From positions 873,177 to 937,176 of the forward strand of contig NZ_FOKB01000001.1 in assembly GCF_900111895.1 (NCBI RefSeq): a DNA stretch of 64,000 nt, in the 5' to 3' direction. The notes under the pieces are model-generated. The model had not been told where the DNA came from. It saw only the letters and a list, made by a program, of their open reading frames with translations, and made no database searches. The DNA is from Pseudomonas simiae (GTDB lineage: Bacteria > Pseudomonadota > Gammaproteobacteria > Pseudomonadales > Pseudomonadaceae). A program made the position numbers and the translations under genes. Shown piece after piece: positions 7,751 through 16,404 of this stretch (the first letter of the stretch is position 1; every line of letters begins with the position of its first letter).

Positions 7751-8953
7751 TCAGCCGAGCGTGCAGCCCGTGGCTTCCACGGGTGGAAACGACTGGCCGG
7801 CGCTGAGCACCTTGGCCAGGTCATCCTTGTCGGCCATGTCGGCAGTGGCCTTGCCGATCAGCAGGTAGTAATCCTTGATCACCTGATGGTCGCCGGCGCG
7901 GATCGATTCCTTGCCGGTCGGCCCTTCGTAGCTCAGGCCCTGCATGGCCTTGGCCACGGTGGGCCCGTCGAAGCTGCCGGTGGCGATGATGGTGTCGAGC
8001 ATGATCTTGGTGCTGATGTAGTCGGCGGCCAGCGGATAGGTGGGGTTGATGCCGTATTGGGCCTGGGTGAGCTTGACCAGTTCACGGTTGAGCGGGGTGT
8101 CGACCTGGTGCCAGTACTGCGCGCCAAGGTACACGCCTTCCAGCACGTCGCTGCCCAGTTCCTGGAACTGGTCGAGGCCGGCGGACCACACCAACAGCAC
8201 TTTCATGCGTTCCTTGATGCCGAAGTTGACCGCCTGGCGCAGGGTGTTGGACGACTGGCTGCCGAAGTTGAGCAGTACCAGCACATCGGGCTTGGCGGCG
8301 ATGGCATTGGTCAGGTAACCGGAGAACTCCTGTTCCTGCAGTGAGTGGTAGCTGTTGCCGATGTGCTCCAGGCCGTTTTCCTTGAGCACATTTTTTGCGC
8401 CTTCGAGCAACGCTTCGCCGAACACGTATTGCGGGGTGATGGTGTACCAGCGCTTGGCGTCCGGCAGCAGCTTGATCAGCGGCACCATGGTTTCGCGGAT
8501 GGCACCGTAGGTGGGCACCGACCAGCGGAAGGTCGCGAGGTTGCAGTCCTTGCCGGTGACTTCATCGGCGCCGACCGGGGTCATGAACACGCCACCCACC
8601 TTGTCGACTTCCTTGGCCACCGCCAGTGCCGACGACGACAAGGTGCAACCCTGGAAGAACCGTGCGCCGTCCTGCTGGATGGCTTCCTGCACCTTGCGCA
8701 CCGCCTTGCCGGCGTTGCCTTCGGTGTCGATGACCTTGTAGTTCAACGCGCGACCTAGCACCTGCGGGTGCTGTTGCACCGCCAGGCGCGAACCCATGTC
8801 GGCAAACTTGCCATAGCTGGCAAAGGCGCCAGACATGGACTTGAGGCCGTAAAAGGTAAAGGGCTCGGCGGCGAATGCAGACCGAATGCTCAGCGGGAGG
8901 CTGAGGGCGGCGGCTGCAGTAAGACTGGCTTTCAACAACGTACGACGCTGCAT
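7751..8953 (-). CDS. ABC transporter substrate-binding protein (Peripla_BP_6, LivK/AmiC-like)
   Basis: The periplasmic binding component, 400 residues. The mature domain follows a signal peptide that starts MQRRTLLKASL and ends near RSAFA; the twin-arginine pair followed by hydrophobics and Lys suggests Tat export. I chose the ATG at 8953, with GGGAG nine bases upstream, rather than an in-frame start 13 codons earlier. Sequence features are those of the Leu/Ile/Val and amide/urea binding family (TEGNAGKAV, GCTLSSSALAVA, GSQSSNTLRQA). It is the first gene of the transporter operon and lies downstream of a GntR regulator on the same strand. The likely ligand is the amide or ureide degraded by the two hydrolases. 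Confidence 0.9.
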   Translation of the reverse strand: MQRRTLLKASLTAAAALSLPLSIRSAFAAEPFTFYGLKSMSGAFASYGKFADMGSRLAVQQHPQVLGRALNYKVIDTEGNAGKAVRKVQEAIQQDGARFFQGCTLSSSALAVAKEVDKVGGVFMTPVGADEVTGKDCNLATFRWSVPTYGAIRETMVPLIKLLPDAKRWYTITPQYVFGEALLEGAKNVLKENGLEHIGNSYHSLQEQEFSGYLTNAIAAKPDVLVLLNFGSQSSNTLRQAVNFGIKERMKVLLVWSAGLDQFQELGSDVLEGVYLGAQYWHQVDTPLNRELVKLTQAQYGINPTYPLAADYISTKIMLDTIIATGSFDGPTVAKAMQGLSYEGPTGKESIRAGDHQVIKDYYLLIGKATADMADKDDLAKVLSAGQSFPPVEATGCTLG

Positions 8954-9070
8954 GGGGTGACTCCCTGGTTTAGTTATTGGCAGGAGTGGCAATGGCGATA
9001 CGGTGGAGCAAGGGCCTGTGGGCAGGCCTGTTATTGGGATAACGCGGTTTTGGTTGGAATAGGGTCAAAC

Positions 9071-9159
9071 TGTGGGAGCGGGCTTGCTCGCGAATGCGGT
9101 GTATCAGTCACCGGGTGCATTGCTGACCCACCGCATTCGCGAGCAAGCCCGCTCCCACA
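9071..9159. repeat. Inverted pair of REP elements
   Basis: Two 31-bp REP copies (9071-9101 and 9129-9159) are exact reverse complements separated by 27 bp. They begin TGTGGGAGCGGGCTTGCTCG. The pair sits between the GntR gene and the binding-protein gene, which run in the same direction, so the transcript of the regulator would fold into a very stable hairpin there and the transporter operon probably has its own promoter. Confidence 0.9.
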
Positions 9160-9176
9160 TTGGATTCGTGGTGTCC

Positions 9177-9944
9177 TTAACGATGATCGAACTCCAATAG
9201 AAAATGCGGGCTGACTTCACCTTCCAGCGCCGTCATATGGTGTTCGGCGTCGCACATGTGTTCATGCATCAGGCTGCGCACTGCGCTTTCATCCCCGGCC
9301 CGAAACGCGATCAGCAACTGCTTGTGATAATCCAGGTTGGCCGCATCGAACTGCTTGCGCTTGGGCTTGTAGGCCTTTTTCAACACCACCAGGTCACGCA
9401 ACAGGTCGTTGAGGAACTGCGCCATGAAACTCAGCAACGGGTTGGGGCAGGCCTTGGCCAGCAGGTTGTGAAACTCCAGTTCTGCCAGGCGCTGTTCACG
9501 CTGGCCAGCCTCGCTGTCTTCGGGCGCGCTGCAAAAATCCACGTTGTCTTGCAGGGCTTGGTAGTCGTCTTCGCTCAAGCGTCCGAGTACCGACACCGCC
9601 AGTTCCACTTCGATGACTTTGCGCAGTTGGTACACCTGCTCGCCGTCCAGGTGCTGGAAGTGCAGGTAGTTGCGCAACGCCCGGCTGGCCGGTTCGGTGC
9701 CGGCCTGGTTCAGGTAGGCGCCGCCGCTGGGCCCGGTACGCGTGCTCACCAACCCTTCGACTTCCAAGGCCTTGAGCGCTTCACGGGCCGAGCCTTTGGA
9801 GCACTGGAAGCTTTCCATCAGCTCGCGTTCGGTGGGCAAGCGGTCGCCGGGCTTCAAGGCATCGGTGACGATGGAGCGCTTGACCGACTCGACAATCACG
9901 TCGGACAGCTTCTGGCGTTTGCGTCGTAGCGGGCGGCTTAGCAT
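9177..9944 (-). CDS. GntR family (FadR/FCD subfamily) transcriptional regulator
   Basis: A 255-residue repressor-type regulator. The N-terminal winged helix shows DALKPGDRLPTERELMESF and SKGSAREALKALEVEGLVSTRTG (about 27-70). The C-terminal FCD all-helical ligand domain carries spaced acidic and His residues (RKVIEVELAV, HNLLAKACPNP, HMCDAEHH) that in this family bind a metal and a carboxylate ligand. It lies just upstream of the amide transporter operon on the same strand and most likely controls it. A 7-bp inverted repeat eight bases before its ATG looks like an autoregulatory operator. The ribosome site is weak. Confidence 0.88.
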   Translation of the reverse strand: MLSRPLRRKRQKLSDVIVESVKRSIVTDALKPGDRLPTERELMESFQCSKGSAREALKALEVEGLVSTRTGPSGGAYLNQAGTEPASRALRNYLHFQHLDGEQVYQLRKVIEVELAVSVLGRLSEDDYQALQDNVDFCSAPEDSEAGQREQRLAELEFHNLLAKACPNPLLSFMAQFLNDLLRDLVVLKKAYKPKRKQFDAANLDYHKQLLIAFRAGDESAVRSLMHEHMCDAEHHMTALEGEVSPHFLLEFDHR

Positions 9945-9951
9945 AAGTTCG

Positions 9952-9976
9952 ATTTATCGTATTAATGCGGATAAAT
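9952..9976. promoter_or_regulatory. Candidate operator for the GntR regulator
   Basis: ATTTATC-N11-GATAAAT is a perfect inverted repeat immediately upstream of the GntR start codon in an AT-rich stretch. Position and symmetry fit an autorepressor site. It is longer-spaced than the compact FadR-type boxes, so the assignment is tentative. Confidence 0.4.
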
Positions 9977-10051
9977 AGCACTTAATAACGATCGGGGGGC
10001 AGCGTCAACGGCGGGTGTCGTTTTCGACGGCAAAAGGTCGCAATCGGGTGG

Positions 10052-10795
10052 TTACTCCCCGTTGCCTGAGTCCAGGCATCGGGTGGACGGCGGCGGCTGC
10101 TTGCCGAAGACCAGGAAATCGCCCACCCAACGGTTGATGCAGCTGCTGGCGTCCTGTTTGGTTGTTTCTTTCAGGCGCAGTTGTTCGACGTGGGGCGCTG
10201 CCGATTCGGGCTGCTGCGCATTGACCAGCACCATGCGCGCTACCCGTTCGGGAAACAGGGCCGCGTAACGGTTGCCCAGGCGGGTGGCATCGGCATTGCC
10301 CAGGTAGAACAGTTGGGCCTCGCCCAGTTGGCTGCGCACATACTCAAGGTCTTGAGCGGCCTGTTCGACTCCAGTCTCGTTGTCGAGGTCGCGAGGGCTG
10401 AGCTCGATGACGTCGTAGCGGTTGACCAGTGTGCGATACGCCGGGTTGGAGTAAGAACCCCAAAGGCTGGTCAGGTGAATGACGAAGGTGCCGCCCTGAT
10501 TCCTTTTAGGCGCGTCGCCGGCCTGGGCGAACACCACGCCTTCCCGGTTCAGTGGGTCTCGGGCGCCGACGCGGGTCAGGTAGAGGCGCAGGTTGCCTTG
10601 CCGGGGGGCTGCGTAATTGCGCGGTACGCTCACGACGCCGCATTGGGTGCGCTGCAGCACTTCGGGGTCCAGGCGTTCAACGGTCGGCAGGGGGCAATCC
10701 AGCAGCCAATCGATGGCGGTGGGGGCAATCAGGTCTTGGGCAGCGCTTGCTGTCATCCAGAGACAGGCGCACGTCAGGTATTTTGCGACAGTCAT
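10052..10795 (-). CDS. Secreted alpha/beta-hydrolase-like protein lacking the nucleophile serine
   Basis: A 247-residue exported protein with an N-terminal signal peptide ending near TASAAQ. The body resembles the TAP/tripeptidyl-aminopeptidase type of alpha/beta hydrolase: a CGVVSVPRNYAAP strand, QDLEYVRSQLG helix, and TRLGNRYAALFPERVARMVL after the nucleophile elbow. The elbow, normally G-x-S-Y-G, reads LGNADAT, so the serine is replaced. Family members usually have 400-500 residues; here the chain ends at a normal stop before the Asp/His half of the triad. It is therefore probably not a hydrolase. It lies 105 bp after opmQ on the same strand and may belong to the pyoverdine export operon. 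The start is the ATG at 10795; the preceding in-frame TTG is unlikely. Confidence 0.65.
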   Translation of the reverse strand: MTVAKYLTCACLWMTASAAQDLIAPTAIDWLLDCPLPTVERLDPEVLQRTQCGVVSVPRNYAAPRQGNLRLYLTRVGARDPLNREGVVFAQAGDAPKRNQGGTFVIHLTSLWGSYSNPAYRTLVNRYDVIELSPRDLDNETGVEQAAQDLEYVRSQLGEAQLFYLGNADATRLGNRYAALFPERVARMVLVNAQQPESAAPHVEQLRLKETTKQDASSCINRWVGDFLVFGKQPPPSTRCLDSGNGE

Positions 10796-10899
10796 CAAGA
10801 GGTCCTGGGCAACCGTGTGAGTGCGGTTTTTTTACCAAGGACCGTTGGTCGAAGAATGTAGGGCGAGAAGACAGCTGGCGTACGAAAACGGAGTTTTGT

Positions 10900-12303
10900 T
10901 TATCGGATCTGAGTCTGCCAGCCGCCGCCTAATGCTTTGTACAGCGCGATGCTGGCCTGTAGGCGCGACAGCCGCAGTTGCACGTTCTGGTCCTGGGCTG
11001 TGTACAGGGTGCGCTGGGTTTCCAGTACCGTGAGCAAGTCTTCGGCACCCGCCTGATAGCGGCTTTCTGCAATCTGGAAGGCGGTCTGGGCCTGTTGCAG
11101 TTCTTCGCTTTGCCATTCGCGCTGCTGGTCGAGACGCGTGATGCTGCTGAGGGATTTTTCCACGTCGGCAAAGCCGTTGATGATCGCACCGCGATAGGTT
11201 TGCAGCAGTTCATCCTGGCGCGCGCGGGCCTTGTCGCGTTCAGCACTTAAACGGCCGTTGTTGAAGATCGGCGCCACCAGTCCAGCGGTAAGCGTGTAAT
11301 AAGGGCTGCGCAGCACATCCACGGCTTTGTAGGCGTCGGAACCCAGGGTGGCGCCAAGGGTGATGGCGGGCAGCATGGCCGCGCGAGCCACCGTGACGTC
11401 GGCCTGCGCTGCCGCCAGCTGTGCCTCGGCCTTGGCGATATCGGGGCGACGGCTGAGCAACTGGCTTGGCAAGCCGGCGCCGATTGCAGGCCAGGTCAAG
11501 GCTTGGAACGGTTCGGTGCCTAGGTTCAGAGCCTGTACCGGCTGGCCGAGGAGGGCAGCCAGCGTAATCCGCGACTCTTCGGCCAATTGCTGGATCAACG
11601 GCAGTTGGCGTTGCTGGCTGGCCACCAGGCTTTTTTGCTGGGCCAGTTCCAGGGCAGTGGCGGAGCCGGCGTCATAGCGAGTCTGTACAAGGTCGAGCAC
11701 ATTACGCGCATTGGCCAGGTTCAACTCGGCAATCTGCTGGCGTTGCTGCGCGGCCAGGGTTTGTGCGTAGCGGTCGGCCACGCTGCTGAGCAAGGTCAGC
11801 TCCACGGTGGCCTGGTCAAACTCGCTGGCGCGCACGTTGTGCAGGGCGCTGTCGCGAGCGGCGGCGCGACCGCCCCAGAAGTCCACTTCGTAGCTGGCGG
11901 TGAGGTTGGCGCCGAAATTGTCGACGGTGTCATCGCTTTGTGATGCGTCAAGATCCGGTCCACCCGGACCACGCAACAGTTTCTGACGGCTGGTGGTGAG
12001 GTTGAGCTTCACCTCCGGCAACAGCGGCGCGCCGGCGATCACTGCACTGGCTTGGGCTTGGCGCACGCGCGCGGTGGCGGCGGCCACGTCGAAGCTGTCA
12101 CGCCGGGCCTGGTCGATCAGACGGTTGAGCTGCGGGCTGCCAAACTGTGTCCACCATTGCTGATTGGTGGCTTGGGCGGCGTCGCGTTCGGCAAATTGCC
12201 AGGCGGCAGGCGGTGCAATCCCGCTGTCGACCGCTGGCGGGTTGCCGGTGCAGGCGCTGAGTAATACGCACAAGGCGGGCAGGTAGAGGGATCGTTTATT
12301 CAC
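10900..12303 (-). CDS. opmQ: Outer membrane efflux lipoprotein OpmQ (pyoverdine export)
   Basis: A TolC-like outer membrane channel of the NodT family, 467 residues, with a lipoprotein signal peptide (LLSACTG, lipid-modified Cys18). Two tandem OEP halves show the repeated coiled-coil helices ([39 protein letters not shown]). It starts with GTG behind AAGGCG and overlaps the pvdT stop by eight bases. With PvdR and PvdT it forms the tripartite pump that secretes and recycles pyoverdine from the periplasm in Pseudomonas. The operon is preceded by a PvdS box. Confidence 0.9.
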   Translation of the reverse strand: MNKRSLYLPALCVLLSACTGNPPAVDSGIAPPAAWQFAERDAAQATNQQWWTQFGSPQLNRLIDQARRDSFDVAAATARVRQAQASAVIAGAPLLPEVKLNLTTSRQKLLRGPGGPDLDASQSDDTVDNFGANLTASYEVDFWGGRAAARDSALHNVRASEFDQATVELTLLSSVADRYAQTLAAQQRQQIAELNLANARNVLDLVQTRYDAGSATALELAQQKSLVASQQRQLPLIQQLAEESRITLAALLGQPVQALNLGTEPFQALTWPAIGAGLPSQLLSRRPDIAKAEAQLAAAQADVTVARAAMLPAITLGATLGSDAYKAVDVLRSPYYTLTAGLVAPIFNNGRLSAERDKARARQDELLQTYRGAIINGFADVEKSLSSITRLDQQREWQSEELQQAQTAFQIAESRYQAGAEDLLTVLETQRTLYTAQDQNVQLRLSRLQASIALYKALGGGWQTQIR

Positions 12304-14266
12304 TGGTCAACGCCTTAACCGGATCGAGCCGGGCAGCTTTACGGGCCGGCATGAAGCCGAATACGACACCGGTGACGAGTGCGCAACCAAACGCGCCAAA
12401 CACCGCCAATAGGGAGAACTGCACCGCCACCTTGGCCAGCACCAGCACCCCGCCGACCAACAATGCTAGGGCGATGCCGCACAAACCGCCGACCACCGAG
12501 AGCATCACCGCTTCCGTGAGGAACTGGCGCAGGATGTCGCGCTGGCGTGCGCCGGTGGCCATGCGAATGCCGATTTCGCGGGTACGCTCGCGCACGGTCA
12601 TCAGCATGATATTCATCACGCCGATCCCGCCCACCAGCAGGGAAATTGCCGCAATCGAACCGAGCATCAATGACAGCGTGTTCTGAGTGCGGGCCTCGGC
12701 CTGGATCATCGCGGCGTTGTTGGTCAGCTCATAGTCGCGCTTGCCGTTGTGCAGCTTTTGCATCAACTGGTCGATGGCCACCTCGGTTTCGCGGACCTTG
12801 CGCGCATCGGCCGCCGCGATCACGACATACTCGGGGTTGTAGTTGCCGAACAGACGCACGCTGGCGGCGGTGTAAGGGATGGCAACGCGGTCGTCACTGT
12901 CCTTGTTGCCGGAGGCGGCGCCTTTTTCCGCCAGCACACCGATTACCTGGAATGGCACGTTTTCAATCAGGATGTACTGGCCGATCGGGTTGACCTCGCC
13001 CTTGAACAGCTTCTCGCGCACGCGATGACCGATCACCGCCACCGTGGCGGCGGCACGCTCGTCGGCGGCCGTGAAGTAATTACCCTCGACCACCGGCCAA
13101 TTAAAAATCTCCGGGAAGTTGGTGTCATTGCCCCCCACGTAGGCCATGTAGTCGACGTTGCTGAAGCGCACCCCGACTTCGCTGCCGTTGACCGGCATGA
13201 TGCGCTGGACCTGGGGTAACGCCGCCAGTGCGTGGACGTCGTCGAGGGTCACGATACCCAGGGGCGTGCGCGGGTTGGGCGATGTTCCACTGAGGTAGAT
13301 AATGTTGGAACCGAACGCCCCCATCTGCGCCATGACCTGGCGCTTGCTGCCCTCACCGACGGCCAGCATCACCACCACCGAGGCCACGCCAATGATGATC
13401 CCCAGCAGGGTCAGTGCGGTGCGGAAGCGGTTGATCCACATCACCCGCCAGGCGGCTTGCACCGCGTCCACCAGCTCGGCTTTCCACGCGCCATTGTGCT
13501 CGGCGCCGTCGGCCAGGCGCTGGCGCAGATCCACGGCTTGCAGGGCGCCGTTCGCTAATGCTGGCGCAACGTCGCTGCTGTCCGCCGAGTCGCTGATGAT
13601 CAAACCATCGCGAATCTCGATGATGCGATTGGCCCGCGCCGCCACTTCGCGGTCGTGGGTGATCAGGATCACCACGTGGCCCTGGCTGGCGAGTTCATCG
13701 AGCAGGGTCATGACCTCGGCGCCACTGTGGCTGTCGAGGGCGCCGGTGGGTTCGTCGGCGAGGATGATATGCCCGCCGTTCATCAAGGCTCGGGCAATGG
13801 ATACCCGCTGTTGCTGGCCCCCGGAGAGTTGGTGCGGACGGTTGCCGGTGCGTTCGGCCAGGCCCAGGCGCGTGAGCAGGGCGTTGGCGCGGGCATGGCG
13901 CTCGGCGGCGCTGATGCCGGCGTAGATCGCCGGCATCTCGACGTTCTCCTGGGCCGAGCCCGACGGGATCAGGTGGTAGCCCTGGAACACGAACCCGAAC
14001 GCTTCGCGGCGCAGCCAGGCCAGTTCATCGCTGTCCAGGTGGGCGACGTTTTCCCCGGCGAACAGGTAGTCGCCTGTGCTGGGGCGGTCGAGACAGCCAA
14101 GGATATTCATCAACGTGGACTTGCCGGAGCCGGAGGCGCCGACGATGGCGACGAACTCCCCGGCATGGATCGACAGGTCGATGCCGCGCAACACGTCGAC
14201 CTGCGGACTGTCGCCGCCGCCGTAGGATTTGCGGATGTTCTTGAGTTCGATCAGGGGCGTGGTCAC
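12296..14266 (-). CDS. pvdT: MacB-type ABC exporter PvdT (pyoverdine export)
   Basis: A 656-residue fusion of an ATPase with a four-segment MacB/FtsX permease. Walker A is GASGSGKST near residue 42, the signature [15 protein letters not shown], and Walker [13 protein letters not shown]. The first membrane helix ([20 protein letters not shown]) is followed by a large periplasmic domain of about 230 residues and three C-terminal helices. It starts with GTG two bases after pvdR, in the order pvdR-pvdT-opmQ. It energises pyoverdine release together with PvdR and OpmQ rather than acting as a plasma-membrane siderophore pump alone. Confidence 0.92.
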   Translation of the reverse strand: MTTPLIELKNIRKSYGGGDSPQVDVLRGIDLSIHAGEFVAIVGASGSGKSTLMNILGCLDRPSTGDYLFAGENVAHLDSDELAWLRREAFGFVFQGYHLIPSGSAQENVEMPAIYAGISAAERHARANALLTRLGLAERTGNRPHQLSGGQQQRVSIARALMNGGHIILADEPTGALDSHSGAEVMTLLDELASQGHVVILITHDREVAARANRIIEIRDGLIISDSADSSDVAPALANGALQAVDLRQRLADGAEHNGAWKAELVDAVQAAWRVMWINRFRTALTLLGIIIGVASVVVMLAVGEGSKRQVMAQMGAFGSNIIYLSGTSPNPRTPLGIVTLDDVHALAALPQVQRIMPVNGSEVGVRFSNVDYMAYVGGNDTNFPEIFNWPVVEGNYFTAADERAAATVAVIGHRVREKLFKGEVNPIGQYILIENVPFQVIGVLAEKGAASGNKDSDDRVAIPYTAASVRLFGNYNPEYVVIAAADARKVRETEVAIDQLMQKLHNGKRDYELTNNAAMIQAEARTQNTLSLMLGSIAAISLLVGGIGVMNIMLMTVRERTREIGIRMATGARQRDILRQFLTEAVMLSVVGGLCGIALALLVGGVLVLAKVAVQFSLLAVFGAFGCALVTGVVFGFMPARKAARLDPVKALTSE

Positions 14267-14267
14267 C

Positions 14268-15437
14268 TCAACCCCCGTTGCCGTCGGCGGGGCCGATCAG
14301 CAGGTGATCGCCTTCGCTCAAGCCGTCGAGCACCTGGACGCGCAGGCGGTCGCTGATGCCCACCTGCACCTGGCGCTGCTCGATACGGCCGTTCTTGCCC
14401 ACGACCTGGGCGATCTGCTGGTTGGCGTTCGCCGTGCCCGATAACGCGGCAACCGGCGCGGTGAGCGCATCCTTGACTTGGCTGGCGACGAAAAATACCT
14501 GGGTGGTCATTTCGGCCATCAGCGCGTTGTCGCTGTTGTCCACGTCCAGCAGCACGGTGTACAGCACCACGCGGCCGCTGCCGCTTTTACTGGTGCTGTT
14601 GGGGCTGCCGCTGCCTTGGGTTTCATTCAACGGCTTGGGCGGGATCGGCAGGATCTGCCGCACGGTGCTGGTCCAGCGTCGGTTACCGCCGCTCAAGGTA
14701 GTGAAGTACGCGGTCATGCCGGGTTTGACGTGGCCAATATCGGCCTCCGAGACTTCTGCCCACACCGTCATCGGCGACAGCTTGGCGATGCGCAGGATCA
14801 ACGGCGTCTGCTGCTGGGCATTGAGGGTTTGGCCAACCCGCGCGTCCACCGCGACCACGGTGCCGGTCATGGGCGCGTAGATGCGTGTGTAGCCCAATTC
14901 CGCTTCGTCACTGCGCAGGCTGGCCTGGGCTTGCAGGATCTGCGCCTGGAACATGTCGACCCGGGCCTGGGTAGCGCTCAGTTCGGCCTTCGCGGTTTGC
15001 ACGTCTTCCTCACGGGTGGCGTTTGCGGCGGTCAGGCGTTGCTGGCGCTGGTACTTCTGGCGTGCCAATTCGTGCTGAGCCTTTTGTTCCTGCAACTGGG
15101 CCTTGAGGTTTTCGATGGCGTAGCGGCTGGCGTCCAGCTTGGCTTTTTGCGTGGACGGATCGATCTCAACCAGCAATTGGCCTTCCTCGACCTGGTCGCC
15201 GGCTTCGACGTGGATTTTGCGGATCTGGCCAGAGGCCTGGGCACCGACGTCCACATAGCGACGCGGTTGTAGGGTGCCCAAGGCGGTCACGCTGTTTTCG
15301 ATACTGCCGCGGGTGACGGTGACGGTGGTGAGAGTGTCACGCCCCGGCGGCAGCACCTGCCAGGCCGCGACGGCGATAAAAGGGATCAGGCACGCGATAA
15401 CAAGCAAGGCGCGTCGGGCAGGTCGAGGGCGTTTCAT
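14268..15437 (-). CDS. pvdR: MacA-type periplasmic adaptor PvdR (pyoverdine export)
   Basis: A membrane fusion protein, 389 residues from the ATG at 15437. It has one N-terminal membrane anchor ([16 protein letters not shown]), a lipoyl half-motif ([16 protein letters not shown]), a long alpha-hairpin, and barrel domains. A TTG 17 codons further upstream is excluded because it sits where the PvdS-dependent transcript should begin. It is the first gene of pvdRT-opmQ. The segment [16 protein letters not shown] is a low-complexity linker in the barrel region. It links the inner-membrane PvdT to the OpmQ channel. Confidence 0.92.
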   Translation of the reverse strand: MKRPRPARRALLVIACLIPFIAVAAWQVLPPGRDTLTTVTVTRGSIENSVTALGTLQPRRYVDVGAQASGQIRKIHVEAGDQVEEGQLLVEIDPSTQKAKLDASRYAIENLKAQLQEQKAQHELARQKYQRQQRLTAANATREEDVQTAKAELSATQARVDMFQAQILQAQASLRSDEAELGYTRIYAPMTGTVVAVDARVGQTLNAQQQTPLILRIAKLSPMTVWAEVSEADIGHVKPGMTAYFTTLSGGNRRWTSTVRQILPIPPKPLNETQGSGSPNSTSKSGSGRVVLYTVLLDVDNSDNALMAEMTTQVFFVASQVKDALTAPVAALSGTANANQQIAQVVGKNGRIEQRQVQVGISDRLRVQVLDGLSEGDHLLIGPADGNGG

Positions 15438-15492
15438 GCTTTGGTTCCAGCCAGGAAAGTTCGGACCGCAGTTGCGGGGAGCTGACAAGTAA

Positions 15493-15516
15493 ACGAGGGA
15501 ATTGCGCGGGGATTTA
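15493..15516 (-). promoter_or_regulatory. PvdS iron-starvation box for pvdRT-opmQ
   Basis: On the minus strand the sequence reads TAAAT-N16-CGT exactly, the consensus of promoters read by the ECF sigma factor PvdS. It ends 56 bases before the pvdR ATG, the expected distance. The pump should therefore be made together with pyoverdine under iron limitation. Confidence 0.85.
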
Positions 15517-15586
15517 GGCGGTTACATAAGCAGTTACAGCTCCCTTGAAGAAAAAAATCGTCCGTTGATGCAAGTCTGCTTTAAAA

Positions 15587-15605
15587 GTAGATGAGAATTA
15601 CTATA
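15587..15605. promoter_or_regulatory. Candidate Fur box
   Basis: GTAGATGAGAATTACTATA matches the 19-bp Fur consensus at 12 of 19 positions by hand count, including the central ATGAGAATTA-type core. It lies between the divergent pvdR and fpvI genes, about 200 bp before fpvI. Fur control of fpvI is known in P. aeruginosa. The distance to fpvI implies a long leader or an unseen short transcript. Confidence 0.5.
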
Positions 15606-15650
15606 AATTGCACGCACTCAAACTGCCATCACCGAACGGGTTGATTTAAG

Positions 15651-15750
15651 TGTAGGAGCGAGCTTGCCCGCGAGGGACGTTCAGGCGCTGCGTTTATCCT
15701 GAATGCTCGCGATATCATTAACGGTCTTCGCAAGCACGCTCGCGTCTACA
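15651..15750. repeat. Inverted REP-like pair between the Fur box and fpvI
   Basis: TGTAGGAGCGAGCTTGCCCGCGAG at the left and the reverse complement of TGTAGACGCGAGCGTGCTTGCGAAG at the right enclose about 50 bp. It occupies much of the pvdR-fpvI interval and would lie inside the fpvI leader if transcription starts at the Fur box. Confidence 0.7.
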
Positions 15751-15802
15751 GGCTGTTTTTTGCACCCAGGGACCAAATGCCGCCACCCGGCGGTCGGGAG
15801 TC

Positions 15803-16285
15803 ATGTTGGAAAACTACTATCGCGAGCTGGTGTGTTTCCTCAACGCCAAGCTGGGCAACCGTCAGGTGGCCGAGGATGTGGTGCATGACGCTTATGTCCG
15901 GGTGCTGGAGCGTTCCAGCGACACGCCCATCGAACAACCCCGTGCCTTTTTGTACCGCACCGCATTGAATCTGGTGATCGATGGACATCGGCGCAATGCC
16001 TTGCGCCAGGTTGAACCCCTGGACGTGCTGGATGCCGAAGAGCGCTTCGCCAGCAGTTCGCCTCACTCCCACCACGATCACGGCCAGCGCCTGGAACTGC
16101 TCGAACGCGCCCTGGCCGAGCTGCCGCCGGCCTGTCGCGACAGCTTCCTGCTGCGCAAACTCGAAGGCCTGACCCACCTGCAGATCGCCGAACGCCTGAG
16201 CATTTCCCGCGCCATGGTGGAGAAACACATCGTCAATGCCATGAAGCACTGCCGGGTGCGGATGCGCGAGTGGGAAACGCACTGA
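15803..16285 (+). CDS. fpvI: ECF sigma factor FpvI
   Basis: A 160-residue extracytoplasmic-function sigma factor. Region 2 is VVHDAYVRVLER with PRAFLYRTALNLVIDGHRR, and region 4 is the C-terminal LPPACRDSFLLRKLEGLTHLQIAERL with SRAMVEKHIVNAMKHCR. The FpvI subgroup is recognised by its short length and the MLENYYRELVCFL opening; PvdS is longer and starts differently. FpvI directs transcription of the ferripyoverdine receptor fpvA when the anti-sigma factor FpvR is signalled. Neither fpvR nor fpvA is adjacent here. GGGAG lies only two bases before the ATG, which is unusually close. Confidence 0.85.
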   Translation: MLENYYRELVCFLNAKLGNRQVAEDVVHDAYVRVLERSSDTPIEQPRAFLYRTALNLVIDGHRRNALRQVEPLDVLDAEERFASSSPHSHHDHGQRLELLERALAELPPACRDSFLLRKLEGLTHLQIAERLSISRAMVEKHIVNAMKHCRVRMREWETH

Positions 16286-16297
16286 TCGAAGATCAGT

Positions 16298-16321
16298 TAA
16301 ATTTTATTTCATTGTCCTCGT
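16298..16321 (+). promoter_or_regulatory. PvdS iron-starvation box for pvdA
   Basis: TAAAT-N16-CGT is present exactly, 84 bases before the pvdA ATG and 13 bases after the fpvI stop. It marks an independent PvdS-dependent pvdA promoter, so pvdA need not be read through from fpvI. Confidence 0.88.
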
Positions 16322-16404
16322 TTCCTATCAACACACGACCTGTTGTTCAGGTCTTGAAGGTATTCCCGCCCCACCGCCAAGGGGCTTATCCAGAGGACAC
16401 TGGA

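Noticed and set aside
10820..10865. ACCAA/TTGGT hairpin with a T-run between opmQ and the hydrolase-like gene as a terminator
   Set aside because: The T-run lies on the wrong side of the stem for either direction.
15438..15488. Longer start for pvdR at a TTG
   Set aside because: It coincides with the expected transcript start for the PvdS box and lacks a ribosome site.
15803..16285. Assignment of the sigma factor as PvdS
   Set aside because: The chain is short and starts MLENYYREL with region 4 like FpvI; PvdS is longer with a different opening.
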